NCBI RefSeq assembly: GCF_030014955.1
Contig: NZ_JAGRPV010000001.1
Location: forward strand, 6,262,001-6,326,000
DNA: 64,000 nucleotides
Direction: 5' to 3'
From: Cohnella hashimotonis
GTDB lineage: Bacteria; Bacillota; Bacilli; Paenibacillales; Paenibacillaceae
Numbering within the stretch: the first letter of the stretch is position 1; each line of letters begins with the position of its first letter. The notes beneath the pieces are model-generated. The model did not search any database and was not told where the DNA came from. It saw only the letters and a list, made by a program, of their open reading frames with translations. Shown in pieces: positions 43,349-52,387 of the stretch. Made by a program: the position numbers and the translations under genes.

Positions 43349-46300
43349 TTACTTTACCTTGCTGACGAGCAGCGTCGCGTAGATTTGCTCCCGCTCCTGG
43401 TTGCGCACGATGATGGTATACCATCCGGCTTTCGGCAGCTGCACGGTGAAATTGCCGCTCAGGAGCTGCTCGTAGGTGAGCTTCGTCGCGATATATTTCA
43501 GCTGGCCTTCGCGCACCAGCCCCGGCACGTACAGCAGATCGAACGTACCCGCTTCGTTCTCGAGCTTGCCGCCTCCGGTTCGAACGATGTTGAAGTTCTC
43601 TACCTTGAACGTCACGGTCGCCGTATTCAGAATCGCGGTCTCCGTCTCCGCCTCGGAGAGCGGGATGCCGTTCGCGGTGACGAACATGCCGTCCGTCGCG
43701 GTGACGTAGACGAGCTGCGTCGCATAGCCTTCGTTGCCCACCTGGTCGACCGCGATATACTTCACGGTGTGCTTGCCCGGCTTCGACAGGTCCGGCACGG
43801 TGTCGACGTACTGGCCGTTTTCGAGCCTCTGCTCGACGACGCGAACGGCAATATCCTCGGCCGCGGACAGATTGTCGGACACTTCGTAGCCGCCGAGACC
43901 GGCGATAACGTCAAAGTCCGGCTTCGCTTGCATAATGGAAACCGACGGCTTGTTCAGCTTGATCTCGGGCGCCTTATTGTCCAGACCTTCGACCGTAAGC
44001 GCATAAACGTAACGGTTGCCAAGCTTGTCGGTCAGTACGAGCGACTTCTTGCCGTTGTCCGTATAATCGCCGCCGAATTCGGATACCGGCACGCCGCTTA
44101 CGGACACCGTATTGCCCTGCACAGGCGGCGAAGCAAGCTCCAGCGAGATGCGGATCTTGCCTTTGGAATACACCTTTCCGTCGATGGTAACGGTTTTCCC
44201 GCCCGGAATCGCGTTGCCTTCCGCGTCGACCCGGCTCGCCGACACGCGCTTGATTTTCGGAATGGCGCTTGCCACGCTTGTCAGCTTGACCGATTCGACC
44301 GTCGTCGTATTGCCCGCCGCATCCGCAATCGTGAAGGTAGCCGCGCCGTTCTGCCGGACGACGATCGAGGCGTCATTGGTGCCGGCGCTGTTGCCGACGA
44401 CCTGATAATCCTGCTGCTGCCCCGTCTTCGGCCTGACCTCGGCCACGACGAGGTTGGCGGCAATCACGTTGTCCGTCGTCGGAAATGCGTAGAACTTGTG
44501 CTCTCCGGCATCATCGTAGCCGTAGCCGGAGCTGTCGACGACGACTTCCTTGCCATCGAAGGAGATGAGGGCGAGCATATCGGGACGATCGTAATGAAGC
44601 ACGACGTCGGCTTCCGGCGGCGTATTGTCGATGTTGCCGACGACCGCTTCCGCCGTTCCGGCGAACCCGACCGCATCCTCGTATTCGAACGTAAAGGAGC
44701 CGTTTTCCTTGAACGTTTTCGTAGACTTGTCGAGATTCGTGATGCGGATCGGCTTGCTCGACTGCAGGCTGGCGACGACGCTGCCGCTCGTCTTGGCGAT
44801 CTTGGAGTACTTGACGGATACGACCGGCGGCGTGTCGTCAAAGTTGGAGACGACGATGAACACGGTCGACGACTTGCCTCCGTCTTCCACGGCAAAAGAG
44901 TAGCTGCCGTTCTGATAGACGCGGTACCGCTTGCCCGCTTCGATCGTCTCCGGCATCTCCGGATTCGCTTCCGTCGGCGCCAGCGTCTTGCCGTCCGTCT
45001 CATCGAACACGATGTCGAGCCCGTCGTTCTGCCCGCCTTCCGCGCGCTTGTCGCCGCCCCGGACGGGCTCGATCTTGTCGAGCGACGCGAGCGCATAAGC
45101 GGGCGCATCCTGCAGACGGACGCCAGGCGAATAGAGCTCGCTAATGTTGGTGCCGTAGTAGCCTTTGAACTTCACCTTGATGTTGTTCTTAAGATCGGTC
45201 GCGTTGTTCGTGTCGACCGGCACCCCAATGTAGTTTGTGTACGGGCGCCAGGTGCTCCAGTTGTCCCCGCCGTTGGTGGAGACGGAATAGAAATAGCCGA
45301 CCTGCGAAGGCACGTCAATGCCGAGTTGGAGAATGGCCGAGTAGCCTTCCGTCTTGTCGCCTGCGACATAGATCAGGTCCGCGCTGCCGACCGGCGGCTC
45401 GTCGCTGAGCAGGAAGGTTGCGAACAAGCCGCTCGTCTTGTAGATCTTGCCGTTGCCGAGACTGTCCTTGGCATATACGTACAGCCGATAATTGCCGTTG
45501 TCTGCCTTGTCTTCTACGGTCAGCTTGATGTCTCCGTCCTCCGGCGACTGGCGCCAGCCTTCCGAAGCTTCCGTCGGCGCTTGTTCGGTCTCGCCCTCTT
45601 TGACCTTGATCCATTGGTACAAAATGTTCTTGCTGGCGACGCCGGCGAAGTCGACGAGCGTATCCTCGACTGCGATCGTCACGCTTTGCTCGGGCATCGG
45701 ATACAGGTAACCTTGCGAGCCAAACGTCACGGTCGGCGGCAGATGGTCGAACTTGTACTCCTGATAGTAGTAATAGTAACGGTTCATGTCTTTTTGCTTG
45801 ACGCGAATATGCGCATAGACGGTGCCGTTCTTGGTTTTATCTGCGGGGATCTGATATTTGAAGCCCGTCTCGCCCTTCAGCGTCGCATCCTCCGGCGCAG
45901 CGGAGACCGGCTGCCATCCGCCGTCCGGCCTTGAAGAGGTGTCCGTGTATTGATACGCCACGGAATCGACCGGAACGCCGGCGATCGTGAAGTGCGGTCC
46001 GTCGTTGATGGCATACGTGCCGGGATAGCGCTGGAACTCGTTGAAAATGACGAGCACGTCCGCCTCCTGCAGGCGCGACTCCTTGACGTTGCCGGCGATA
46101 TCGGTGGCTCGAACATACAACGCGTACTTGCCGCCTTTGTCGATCGCGGGATCGCCGAGCGTCGCCACGGTCGCCGAGCCTTGACCGTTAAGGTTCGCTT
46201 CCTGCCAGCCGCCGGCTGCCGGGGAGGCATCCGCCTTTACGAACTGATACTGTACCTTCCCGTCCTTGATCGTCGAAGTCGGATCCCAGGCTTTGAACGT

Positions 46301-48535
46301 CAGACGGACGTTGTCCGTCATGTTGTCCGCCACGCTGCCGGCTTCGATCTCGGGAAGATCGTTGTCGAGCGTGATCGCCGCGCGATGGTACGACCAGTTC
46401 GAGTCGTCCCGGCTGAAGTCGGACAGCGGCCATTGCGCGAGATCGTCGTACTGCGCGAGCTTCGGCATGATGTTCTGCCGGAAGTTCGTCTCGGTGTCGG
46501 CCGGCGTCGCGTCCGGATGCTCCGCCAGATATGCCGCCCGCTCGACGGCGCCCTTGTCGTACTGCATCAGTTGCCGCGACGAATCCCAGGTCATGTCCGC
46601 GGTCCAAGTATGCAGATACCAGGTGCCGCTTTGACCTTGCGCTTCCGGCGGCAGCGATACCGTCGTACCGTTTTGCCCGACGCTAAGCTCGACATTTTCG
46701 AAGCCGCTCGGGTACAGATCTTCGGACGGCTGCTTTTGCGTCAACGAATAGCGTTTGACGGCGGCGAAGTTGTCGTTTTTGTTCGCGAACGGATCGTCCG
46801 GACTTTGGCTCAGCCAGTAGTAGACAAGTCCGGAGCCGCTGCCGGGACGGAACAACCCCTTGCTCGGTTGTCCGTTCAAGTCGGGATCGTAGGCGTTGAT
46901 CGTAAATGAGCCGCCCTTGACGTACTGTCCCTCGGGCACTTCGGTCCCCTTTTCGTTTTTGTACACGTAATTGACGAGCGGCGCGGTATTGTCGATGGAC
47001 AGGTCTGCCCATGCGATCGACTTGACCGACTCGATCAGGTAGTTATGCGCATAATCCCATAGCGCCTTGCCGTCGCCGGGATTGGACGGGTGCTCGAGCG
47101 CCTTCGTATTCAAGGCGTTCGTCTCGACCGTCGTGCCGTCCGGCACGACTGCCGTGAACGTCCAGACGTCGCTGTTCGAGCCGCTTGTATACGCTGCGGT
47201 CATGCCGTTGGCGAACGACAGCTGGGTCGACTCGAGCGGCGCGTTGGCGGCGACGACCTTCTCGTTCAAGTTGACGTTAAAGCTGACGCTCCGTCCTTTA
47301 TTCAGCACGAGGCCGGTGAGGATATTCGGTTGAACGCCGTTGCGTACGGCGGAGTATTGCGGCGGACGGGCGTCGACGATCGTCCGGTAGGTGCCGCCTG
47401 GGGCGGCATTGTCCGCCAGCGGACTGGTGCCGATGCTGCCGAGCGTCTGCACCGGGTTGCCGGCGCCGTCGACGAAGGCCGCATCGTTGATCCGCTGCAG
47501 CAGCGTCGGACGCTCGTCGTCGGACGACTTGGTCAGACGCGCAGGATCCAGCGGCACGTTGCCCGTGCTGTCGTTGGCCGCGGCCGTATATTTCATGTTA
47601 AAGGTGGTGCGCGAGTTATTGTTTAAAGTCAGTGCGCCCGAGCTGAAGCCGTCGAAGCCGGCGTCCGCGCTCTTCAAGTAGTAAGTGGAAGGCGTGAATC
47701 CGTCTCCGCCCGGATTGCTGTACAGCTCGGTGCGCATGAGGCTGTATTTGTTGTCGACCTTGTCCGAAGCCAACTCGGCCATGGAGGGGAACACCGGCTC
47801 GCTGAAGTTGAGCGCCATATTCATGTAGGCGTCCTGCTTCAGGAACAGCTCGTTTTTTTGTACGGCCGGATCGTCGTTGAATCGGACGGCGCCGTCGGTC
47901 GTGAAGGTATTGCCGTTGTATGCAGGTGCGTCGATGTCGGCGAAGTAGAGCTGAACATCCTGGATAACGCCTGCGCTGAGCCCGTGGAAAAAATATACGG
48001 TGATCGTATCCGTCGCTCCGAACGAAATCCAGCCGGTATTGATTCTCCCGCCGTCCTGGATCGAACCGCTTGACTTGGAGCTGCCGTTGATGCTGACCCC
48101 GTAGCTGAGGACCCAGCCGTCCAGCTTCCCCGTCCGCAGCATGAGCTTCGCCGTGCCGCCCTGTGCGAGTCGTTTGAGCGAAGGATTATCGGCAACCTTG
48201 ATGTCGGCCTCGAAGACGTTTGCATCCCAGCTTGCGAATTCAACCGAGTTGTTGGTATACGACTTGACATCCGACCGCGTCACCTTTGTGCCCGCCGCCT
48301 TGGCCTTGAACAGGCCGAAGTTGTTCGCCTCGTCCAGCGTAAAGCTGTTGCTCCAGCTCGTCATGTTCTCGCGATTGACGATTTTGCCCCCGCCGCCCGG
48401 GATATAAATATCCATATAAGACGGCGCCGCCGCGGCTGCGGCAGGCAGCGAGCCTCCATAGCTTAGCGGCCAGCACAAAGCGACGGCCAGCGCGGCCGCC
48501 ATTATTTTTGCGAATATCGAATGCCGTTGCGTCAT
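43349..48535 (-). CDS. Giant exported protein with Ig-like repeats, 1,728 residues
   Basis: A signal peptide spans about 1-36 (ends PAAAAAAPS). The first 250 residues contain a lectin-like beta domain with a GGGGK loop and a Gly/Asn-rich stretch. From about 400 the protein is a chain of roughly 90-residue Ig/Fn3-like units, many starting DNTPPxxxVxY or DATxPxV (for example IDNTPPEADVVLHYD and LDNKAPEIKLNKPS) and ending GNxxxxxxx-V. It has no SLH, LPXTG or transmembrane anchor, so it probably depends on the SLH protein encoded 130 bases downstream. GGGGGAA precedes the ATG. I cannot assign a function; an adhesive or scaffold role is inference. The overall length and Ig content exceed any neighbour. 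Confidence 0.82.
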   Translation of the reverse strand: MTQRHSIFAKIMAAALAVALCWPLSYGGSLPAAAAAAPSYMDIYIPGGGGKIVNRENMTSWSNSFTLDEANNFGLFKAKAAGTKVTRSDVKSYTNNSVEFASWDANVFEADIKVADNPSLKRLAQGGTAKLMLRTGKLDGWVLSYGVSINGSSKSSGSIQDGGRINTGWISFGATDTITVYFFHGLSAGVIQDVQLYFADIDAPAYNGNTFTTDGAVRFNDDPAVQKNELFLKQDAYMNMALNFSEPVFPSMAELASDKVDNKYSLMRTELYSNPGGDGFTPSTYYLKSADAGFDGFSSGALTLNNNSRTTFNMKYTAAANDSTGNVPLDPARLTKSSDDERPTLLQRINDAAFVDGAGNPVQTLGSIGTSPLADNAAPGGTYRTIVDARPPQYSAVRNGVQPNILTGLVLNKGRSVSFNVNLNEKVVAANAPLESTQLSFANGMTAAYTSGSNSDVWTFTAVVPDGTTVETNALNTKALEHPSNPGDGKALWDYAHNYLIESVKSIAWADLSIDNTAPLVNYVYKNEKGTEVPEGQYVKGGSFTINAYDPDLNGQPSKGLFRPGSGSGLVYYWLSQSPDDPFANKNDNFAAVKRYSLTQKQPSEDLYPSGFENVELSVGQNGTTVSLPPEAQGQSGTWYLHTWTADMTWDSSRQLMQYDKGAVERAAYLAEHPDATPADTETNFRQNIMPKLAQYDDLAQWPLSDFSRDDSNWSYHRAAITLDNDLPEIEAGSVADNMTDNVRLTFKAWDPTSTIKDGKVQYQFVKADASPAAGGWQEANLNGQGSATVATLGDPAIDKGGKYALYVRATDIAGNVKESRLQEADVLVIFNEFQRYPGTYAINDGPHFTIAGVPVDSVAYQYTDTSSRPDGGWQPVSAAPEDATLKGETGFKYQIPADKTKNGTVYAHIRVKQKDMNRYYYYYQEYKFDHLPPTVTFGSQGYLYPMPEQSVTIAVEDTLVDFAGVASKNILYQWIKVKEGETEQAPTEASEGWRQSPEDGDIKLTVEDKADNGNYRLYVYAKDSLGNGKIYKTSGLFATFLLSDEPPVGSADLIYVAGDKTEGYSAILQLGIDVPSQVGYFYSVSTNGGDNWSTWRPYTNYIGVPVDTNNATDLKNNIKVKFKGYYGTNISELYSPGVRLQDAPAYALASLDKIEPVRGGDKRAEGGQNDGLDIVFDETDGKTLAPTEANPEMPETIEAGKRYRVYQNGSYSFAVEDGGKSSTVFIVVSNFDDTPPVVSVKYSKIAKTSGSVVASLQSSKPIRITNLDKSTKTFKENGSFTFEYEDAVGFAGTAEAVVGNIDNTPPEADVVLHYDRPDMLALISFDGKEVVVDSSGYGYDDAGEHKFYAFPTTDNVIAANLVVAEVRPKTGQQQDYQVVGNSAGTNDASIVVRQNGAATFTIADAAGNTTTVESVKLTSVASAIPKIKRVSASRVDAEGNAIPGGKTVTIDGKVYSKGKIRISLELASPPVQGNTVSVSGVPVSEFGGDYTDNGKKSLVLTDKLGNRYVYALTVEGLDNKAPEIKLNKPSVSIMQAKPDFDVIAGLGGYEVSDNLSAAEDIAVRVVEQRLENGQYVDTVPDLSKPGKHTVKYIAVDQVGNEGYATQLVYVTATDGMFVTANGIPLSEAETETAILNTATVTFKVENFNIVRTGGGKLENEAGTFDLLYVPGLVREGQLKYIATKLTYEQLLSGNFTVQLPKAGWYTIIVRNQEREQIYATLLVSKVK

Positions 48536-48583
48536 TCCCGTTCCCCCTGAATCCTGTTCTGATGTCTGCCACGAAAAATGGAA

Positions 48584-48600
48584 AGTTTACATCGTAAACT
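48584..48600. promoter_or_regulatory. Palindromic operator candidate of the giant surface operon
   Basis: AGTTTACATCGTAAACT is a perfect 7-bp inverted repeat with a 3-base centre, about 50 bases before the ATG of the 1,728-residue gene. It sits in AT-rich DNA where a promoter is expected. The binding protein is unknown. Confidence 0.5.
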
Positions 48601-48716
48601 AGTTTAATAAATGACACTTAAAAAACGCTAAAAAATAAGGAATAAATTACCTTTAAAAAGTTGATTTGCGAAAACGCCTATTGATGGCTCATCCGACAAC
48701 CGTTCCTAGGGGCACA

Positions 48717-48877
48717 CGTAATCCCGCCCGCGTATTGCCGCCCACGTATTGCCGCCCGCATATTGCCGCCCTCGTACGCCGCCTGCGTAATCCCACCCAC
48801 GTAATCCCGCCCGCGTCAGCCCGACCTCGTATTGCCGCCCGCGTAATCCCGCCCTCGTATTGCCGCCCGCGTCTTCC
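48717..48877. repeat. 14-bp tandem repeat, about 11.5 units
   Basis: The consensus is CGTATTGCCGCCCG, varying mainly at the ATT/AAT and last bases; one unit is 13 bases. The array is entirely intergenic, between the giant operon promoter and the TTGCAGGT-rich segment. Copies differ in a way that suggests slippage followed by point changes. Confidence 0.88.
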
Positions 48878-48879
48878 CT

Positions 48880-49080
48880 TGCCGCAATGCCTGCAAATAT
48901 ACATCTTTTTTTATCGATGTCGACCCTTTTGTACTGAATAGATGCCAAAACGCAGTTATTTCCCTTCATCAGTCGGAATTCCGGCTTGCGCTTTGGATTT
49001 ACCTGCACATTTGCAGGTATTTCATCACGTGTCACACATCGGCAGAAAATACATGTTCAAATGCAGGTTTTTCGCCCTGC
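48880..49080. repeat. Segment with repeated TGCAGGT palindromes
   Basis: It includes ACCTGCACATTTGCAGGT (inverted repeat, about 49002-49019), CCTGCAAATATACAT near 48890 and AAATGCAGGTTTTT near 49059. The same word TTGCAGGT/ACCTGCAA thus appears at least three times in 180 bases, in both orientations. I suspect an interspersed genomic repeat. Confidence 0.5.
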
Positions 49081-49230
49081 CAAACTTCAGAAGAAGCTCC
49101 GACACGCCGATAAGTGCGAGCGCCTGTCCTCGACTTTACGCAGCCAGATTCAGGAAGAAACGCAAAGCCTCTTTCTCTAATTTTCGATAACCTGACGCAG
49201 ACCTGTCGTTTTATACCTTCTTAAAGGTTC

Positions 49231-49277
49231 AAAAAAAAACGTCAGCAACCCGCGCGGTCGCGAGTTTCTGACGTTTT
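49231..49277 (-). terminator. Terminator of the diguanylate cyclase gene
   Basis: AAAACGTCAG and CTGACGTTTT form the stem, with inner GC pairing around CGCG. On the minus strand the hairpin is followed by nine T. Confidence 0.8.
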
Positions 49278-49303
49278 GTGAGCCCGATTTTGTAAATGCG
49301 ATA

Positions 49304-50908
49304 TTATGGATTTGACTGGATTGACGCCGCATACATGACCGAACGGTTTCGCCCTTTTTCCTTGGCCTGATAGAGCGCCAAGTCCGCACAGTGAACGACC
49401 TCGGCGGCGCTCGCGCCGTCTTCCGGATAGGAGGCGACGCCCAGCGACAGCGTGACCGGCTTGCCGATCGGCGCATCCTCCACCATCAGGGCGATGCGAA
49501 TGTTCTCTGCGAGCTGATAAGCCAGCTCTTTGTCCCCGTAAGGCAGCAGCAGAACGAACTCCTCCCCGCCGTACCGGCATGCATAGTCGCCGTCCCGCTT
49601 GCCGGCGATCAGCCGCGCCGCCAGGAAGCGCAGCACCTCGTCTCCTTTAAGATGGCCGTACGTGTCGTTGACGGACTTGAAGCGATCCAGATCCATGAGA
49701 ACGACCGCATAGGGCATCTGCTGACGATCCCAGGAAGCAAGCAGCGAGTCGAAAAACCGTCTGTTATGCAAGCCTGTAAGCGCATCCGTCTGTGCTTCGA
49801 GAGAGAGCGCCTCGGTGCGGTCGCCCATCACGCGGAAGGCATCGATCACCGCTCTGTTCAATTCATTGGCTTCATAAATCAGATGATGCCGCAACCGTAG
49901 AGCGGGAACCTTGTCCGTCTCCCCCTTATTAAGCAGGGAGGCATATACCGCCAGCCGGCGAAGCGGAAAAGCGAGCCGGTGTGATACGCCGATGACGAGC
50001 AGCGCGAGCAGCAGAATAAACGGCATGGACACCAGGGCCATGCGGGCCACGATGCCTCTGACGCTGTCGGTCACCGTTGCGGCAGGCGTCTGGGAGACGA
50101 TACCCCACTGCACGGACGGCACGATGGCGTAACCGGAGAGCATCGGAACACCCTTGGTGTTCACGAGCTTCATATGACCGCCTTTGCCTGCCATGATCTC
50201 GGCGACCGCGGGATTCGACGCGACGTTGTCCCCGATTCGAATTTTCTCCGGGTGATAGATGATATTGCCCTTCTTATCGACGACATAGTAATAGGAGCCG
50301 TTGAGATTCGGACCTTGCTTGCCGAGAATCTTGTCCAATACGTTGCTGCCGTGCAGGTAGATCGTACCGCAGATAAAGCCGCGATACGTCCCGTCCCCGT
50401 CGAAAATCGGCTGGCTGACAAGCACGATCAGCCGGTTGGTCACGGCTACGTAAGGCTCGGATACGAGCGGCTTGCGCTCGGTCAACGCCTGCTTGGAGGC
50501 GGCCGACTTCAGCACCTGTCCGACCAGGTCTCCGTTGTCCGGCGAGGCTGCGGTAATCTTGCCGCTCTCGTCCACGAGCGCCAGCGAGTTGAAGAAGGAC
50601 ATGCTGCCCCTGACAAAGTCCAGCCATTTGGCTGCCTCCTTGACTCTATTTTCCGAAATCGAAAAGTGGGCGCTCGCCGAGTTCAGGGACTGTGTCATGG
50701 AGTCGAAAATCGTATCGACGGCGACGCTCAGCTCGTTGGCCGTGATCTGGTTCAGCTCGAGCGTATTGCGGGACAACGAATCCTTTTGCGCCTCGAAGCC
50801 CACGATCGTATTCAGCGCAGCCGTCAACGTAACGGACAGTACGACGACGGCGGTGAAGATGACGGATAGATGGATCCCCTTGCCCCGCCAAAACCTTAAT
50901 CTATGCAT
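49304..50908 (-). CDS. Membrane diguanylate cyclase with periplasmic-type sensor and GGDEF domain
   Basis: 534 residues from ATG 50908, which follows CTGGAG; the frame to 50995 lacks a ribosome site. Membrane helices span about 12-33 and 285-305 and bracket a dCache-like sensor domain (VVDKKGNIIYHPEKIRIGDN and GISYAxV-type strands). A HAMP-like linker is followed by a GGDEF domain (about 375-530). The active site reads GGEEF (about 447-451), and an intact inhibitory I-site RxxD (RDGD) lies 5 residues before it. DALTGLHNRRFFD opens the domain. It should make c-di-GMP from two GTP in response to an extracellular ligand, with product inhibition. It has its own terminator and stands alone. Confidence 0.92.
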   Translation of the reverse strand: MHRLRFWRGKGIHLSVIFTAVVVLSVTLTAALNTIVGFEAQKDSLSRNTLELNQITANELSVAVDTIFDSMTQSLNSASAHFSISENRVKEAAKWLDFVRGSMSFFNSLALVDESGKITAASPDNGDLVGQVLKSAASKQALTERKPLVSEPYVAVTNRLIVLVSQPIFDGDGTYRGFICGTIYLHGSNVLDKILGKQGPNLNGSYYYVVDKKGNIIYHPEKIRIGDNVASNPAVAEIMAGKGGHMKLVNTKGVPMLSGYAIVPSVQWGIVSQTPAATVTDSVRGIVARMALVSMPFILLLALLVIGVSHRLAFPLRRLAVYASLLNKGETDKVPALRLRHHLIYEANELNRAVIDAFRVMGDRTEALSLEAQTDALTGLHNRRFFDSLLASWDRQQMPYAVVLMDLDRFKSVNDTYGHLKGDEVLRFLAARLIAGKRDGDYACRYGGEEFVLLLPYGDKELAYQLAENIRIALMVEDAPIGKPVTLSLGVASYPEDGASAAEVVHCADLALYQAKEKGRNRSVMYAASIQSNP

Positions 50909-51023
50909 GGACGTTCTCCAGTCTTTAAAATAGCGGAACGCGTCTCTTTTAACAGCTTTCGACAACAATCCAACGAACCGTATTCTACCACACATTGATA
51001 GATCAATATAGTTAAAGTAAAAA

Positions 51024-51062
51024 CAACCACAGTCCGAAGCCTGCGGCTTCGGACTGTGGTTG
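51024..51062 (-). terminator. Strong terminator of the 51107 oxidoreductase gene
   Basis: The 17-bp arms 51024-51040 and 51046-51062 pair perfectly around a 5-base loop; on the minus strand TTTTTACTT follows. Confidence 0.92.
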
Positions 51063-51106
51063 CGTGACGGAACGGATGATGCGCGCGCAGAACGGAAGAT
51101 CGCCGC

Positions 51107-52183
51107 TTACAGCGACCAGTCGAGCTTGACTTCGCCGCCCGTGCGCGACGATTCGTAAATCGCGTCGATGATCAGATTGCTGCGGAGACCGGTCTCTGCC
51201 GAAGTGATCGGCGTCTGTCCGGTGACAACGCAGTCGATGAAGTGACGGCTCAGCTTGACGCGGGCTCCCTCGTCCTCGATCGGAGCGATGAGCGGGATGT
51301 CGACGGGCTGGTCGAAGCGCTCCGTTAGAAACTTTCCTTCGTTGCCCTTGAGGAAGGCGCCGCCCTCGGAGCCCATCAGATGGACGAACGGCGTGCTGTC
51401 GGTGTCCATATGGACCGCCCAGCTGACCTCCAGCGTGAGGGACGAGCCGTCCTCCATCTTGATGATCGCCGTCGCCAGATCTTCGACGTCGTAAATGCCG
51501 TTCCAATCCGGCTTGCCCCAGCTCCCGATCCCTTTCTTGCGGGGGCCGAACTCGGCATACGTCGAGCCGTATACAGACACCGGCTTCGGCTCGCCCATCA
51601 GGTAAAAAGCCAAATCGAGCATGTGCACGCCGATGTCGATCAGCGGTCCGCCGCCGGATTGCCCGTGCTGCGTGAACCAGGTGCCCCATCCCGGTATGCC
51701 TTTGCGCCGGTACCAGCCGGTCTTCGCCGTGTAGATATGTCCCAGCTCGCCGCGATCGATCTGCGACTTCACGAGCTGCGGGAGCCACTCCCAGCGCATC
51801 TGGTGAGCGACCATGACGGTCTTGCCGCTCTTCTGCTGCGCCCGTACGATGTCCTTGGCCGCCGCCGAGTCCAGACCCATCGGCTTCTCGACCAGCACGT
51901 GCTTGCCGTGCTCGAGTGCGCTGATCGTCAGCGACGCGTGACTCTGGTTAGGCACCGCCACGATAACCGCATCGATATCGAGACGCTCGATAAGCGCCTG
52001 CGGCGTCGGGGCGACGGACTCGATGCCGTACTGCTGCGCCCTGGCTTCCGCAAGCGGAAGATACGTATCCGTAATGGCGACGATCTCGCAGATCTCCGCC
52101 AGCTTGCCGAACTCCTGAAGGTGAACGTTGCCAATGTTGCCGGCGCCGATCAAGCCGATGCGGACTTTATTCGAATTTCCCAT
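51107..52183 (-). CDS. Gfo/Idh/MocA family oxidoreductase
   Basis: 358 residues from ATG 52183, preceded by GGAGGCTATC; the frame to 52246 is leader. Rossmann loop RIGLIGAGNIGNVHLQEFG, motif LVEKPMGLDSAAAKDIV (about 95-111), and GGPLIDIGVHMLDLAFYLMG with the catalytic His/Asp region. Of the five family members in the window this is the most canonical. It stands alone with its own terminator, away from the amino-sugar operons. The substrate may be an inositol or a sugar. Confidence 0.9.
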   Translation of the reverse strand: MGNSNKVRIGLIGAGNIGNVHLQEFGKLAEICEIVAITDTYLPLAEARAQQYGIESVAPTPQALIERLDIDAVIVAVPNQSHASLTISALEHGKHVLVEKPMGLDSAAAKDIVRAQQKSGKTVMVAHQMRWEWLPQLVKSQIDRGELGHIYTAKTGWYRRKGIPGWGTWFTQHGQSGGGPLIDIGVHMLDLAFYLMGEPKPVSVYGSTYAEFGPRKKGIGSWGKPDWNGIYDVEDLATAIIKMEDGSSLTLEVSWAVHMDTDSTPFVHLMGSEGGAFLKGNEGKFLTERFDQPVDIPLIAPIEDEGARVKLSRHFIDCVVTGQTPITSAETGLRSNLIIDAIYESSRTGGEVKLDWSL

Positions 52184-52317
52184 GATAGCCTCCAATGGAT
52201 TGCGGTTTTTAATTCCTGTGATACCGCTATCATAGCCCAATTCCACCGGCCCGGCGATGAGCGATTTAGCCCTGTTTTTATCCGGGTTAGGCTTTGACTG
52301 GCTGCATGCGATAGGGT

Positions 52318-52346
52318 TTGCATATTTATAAATAATTATGTATATT
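52318..52346 (+). promoter_or_regulatory. Promoter of the GNAT gene
   Basis: TTGCAT (52318-52323), 17 bases, TATATT (52341-52346). Confidence 0.75.
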
Positions 52347-52387
52347 TATTCTTATCGAATTTGATTGATAGGGGAGGCGCGTACGCC

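Larger units (their letters stand above)
48536..49303. other. 768-base non-coding spacer with promoter, repeats and terminator
   Basis: Right to left it contains the terminator of the diguanylate cyclase gene (49231-49277) and a stretch with repeated TTGCAGGT-type motifs (48880-49080). Next come a 14-bp tandem array (48717-48877) and the AT-rich leader of the giant operon with the palindrome at 48584-48600. Open frames of up to 109 codons across the array are period artefacts. Confidence 0.75.

Noticed and set aside
48706..49035. A 109-codon minus-strand open frame through the 14-bp repeats
   Set aside because: The 14-residue periodicity comes from the DNA repeat; no ribosome site or family match.
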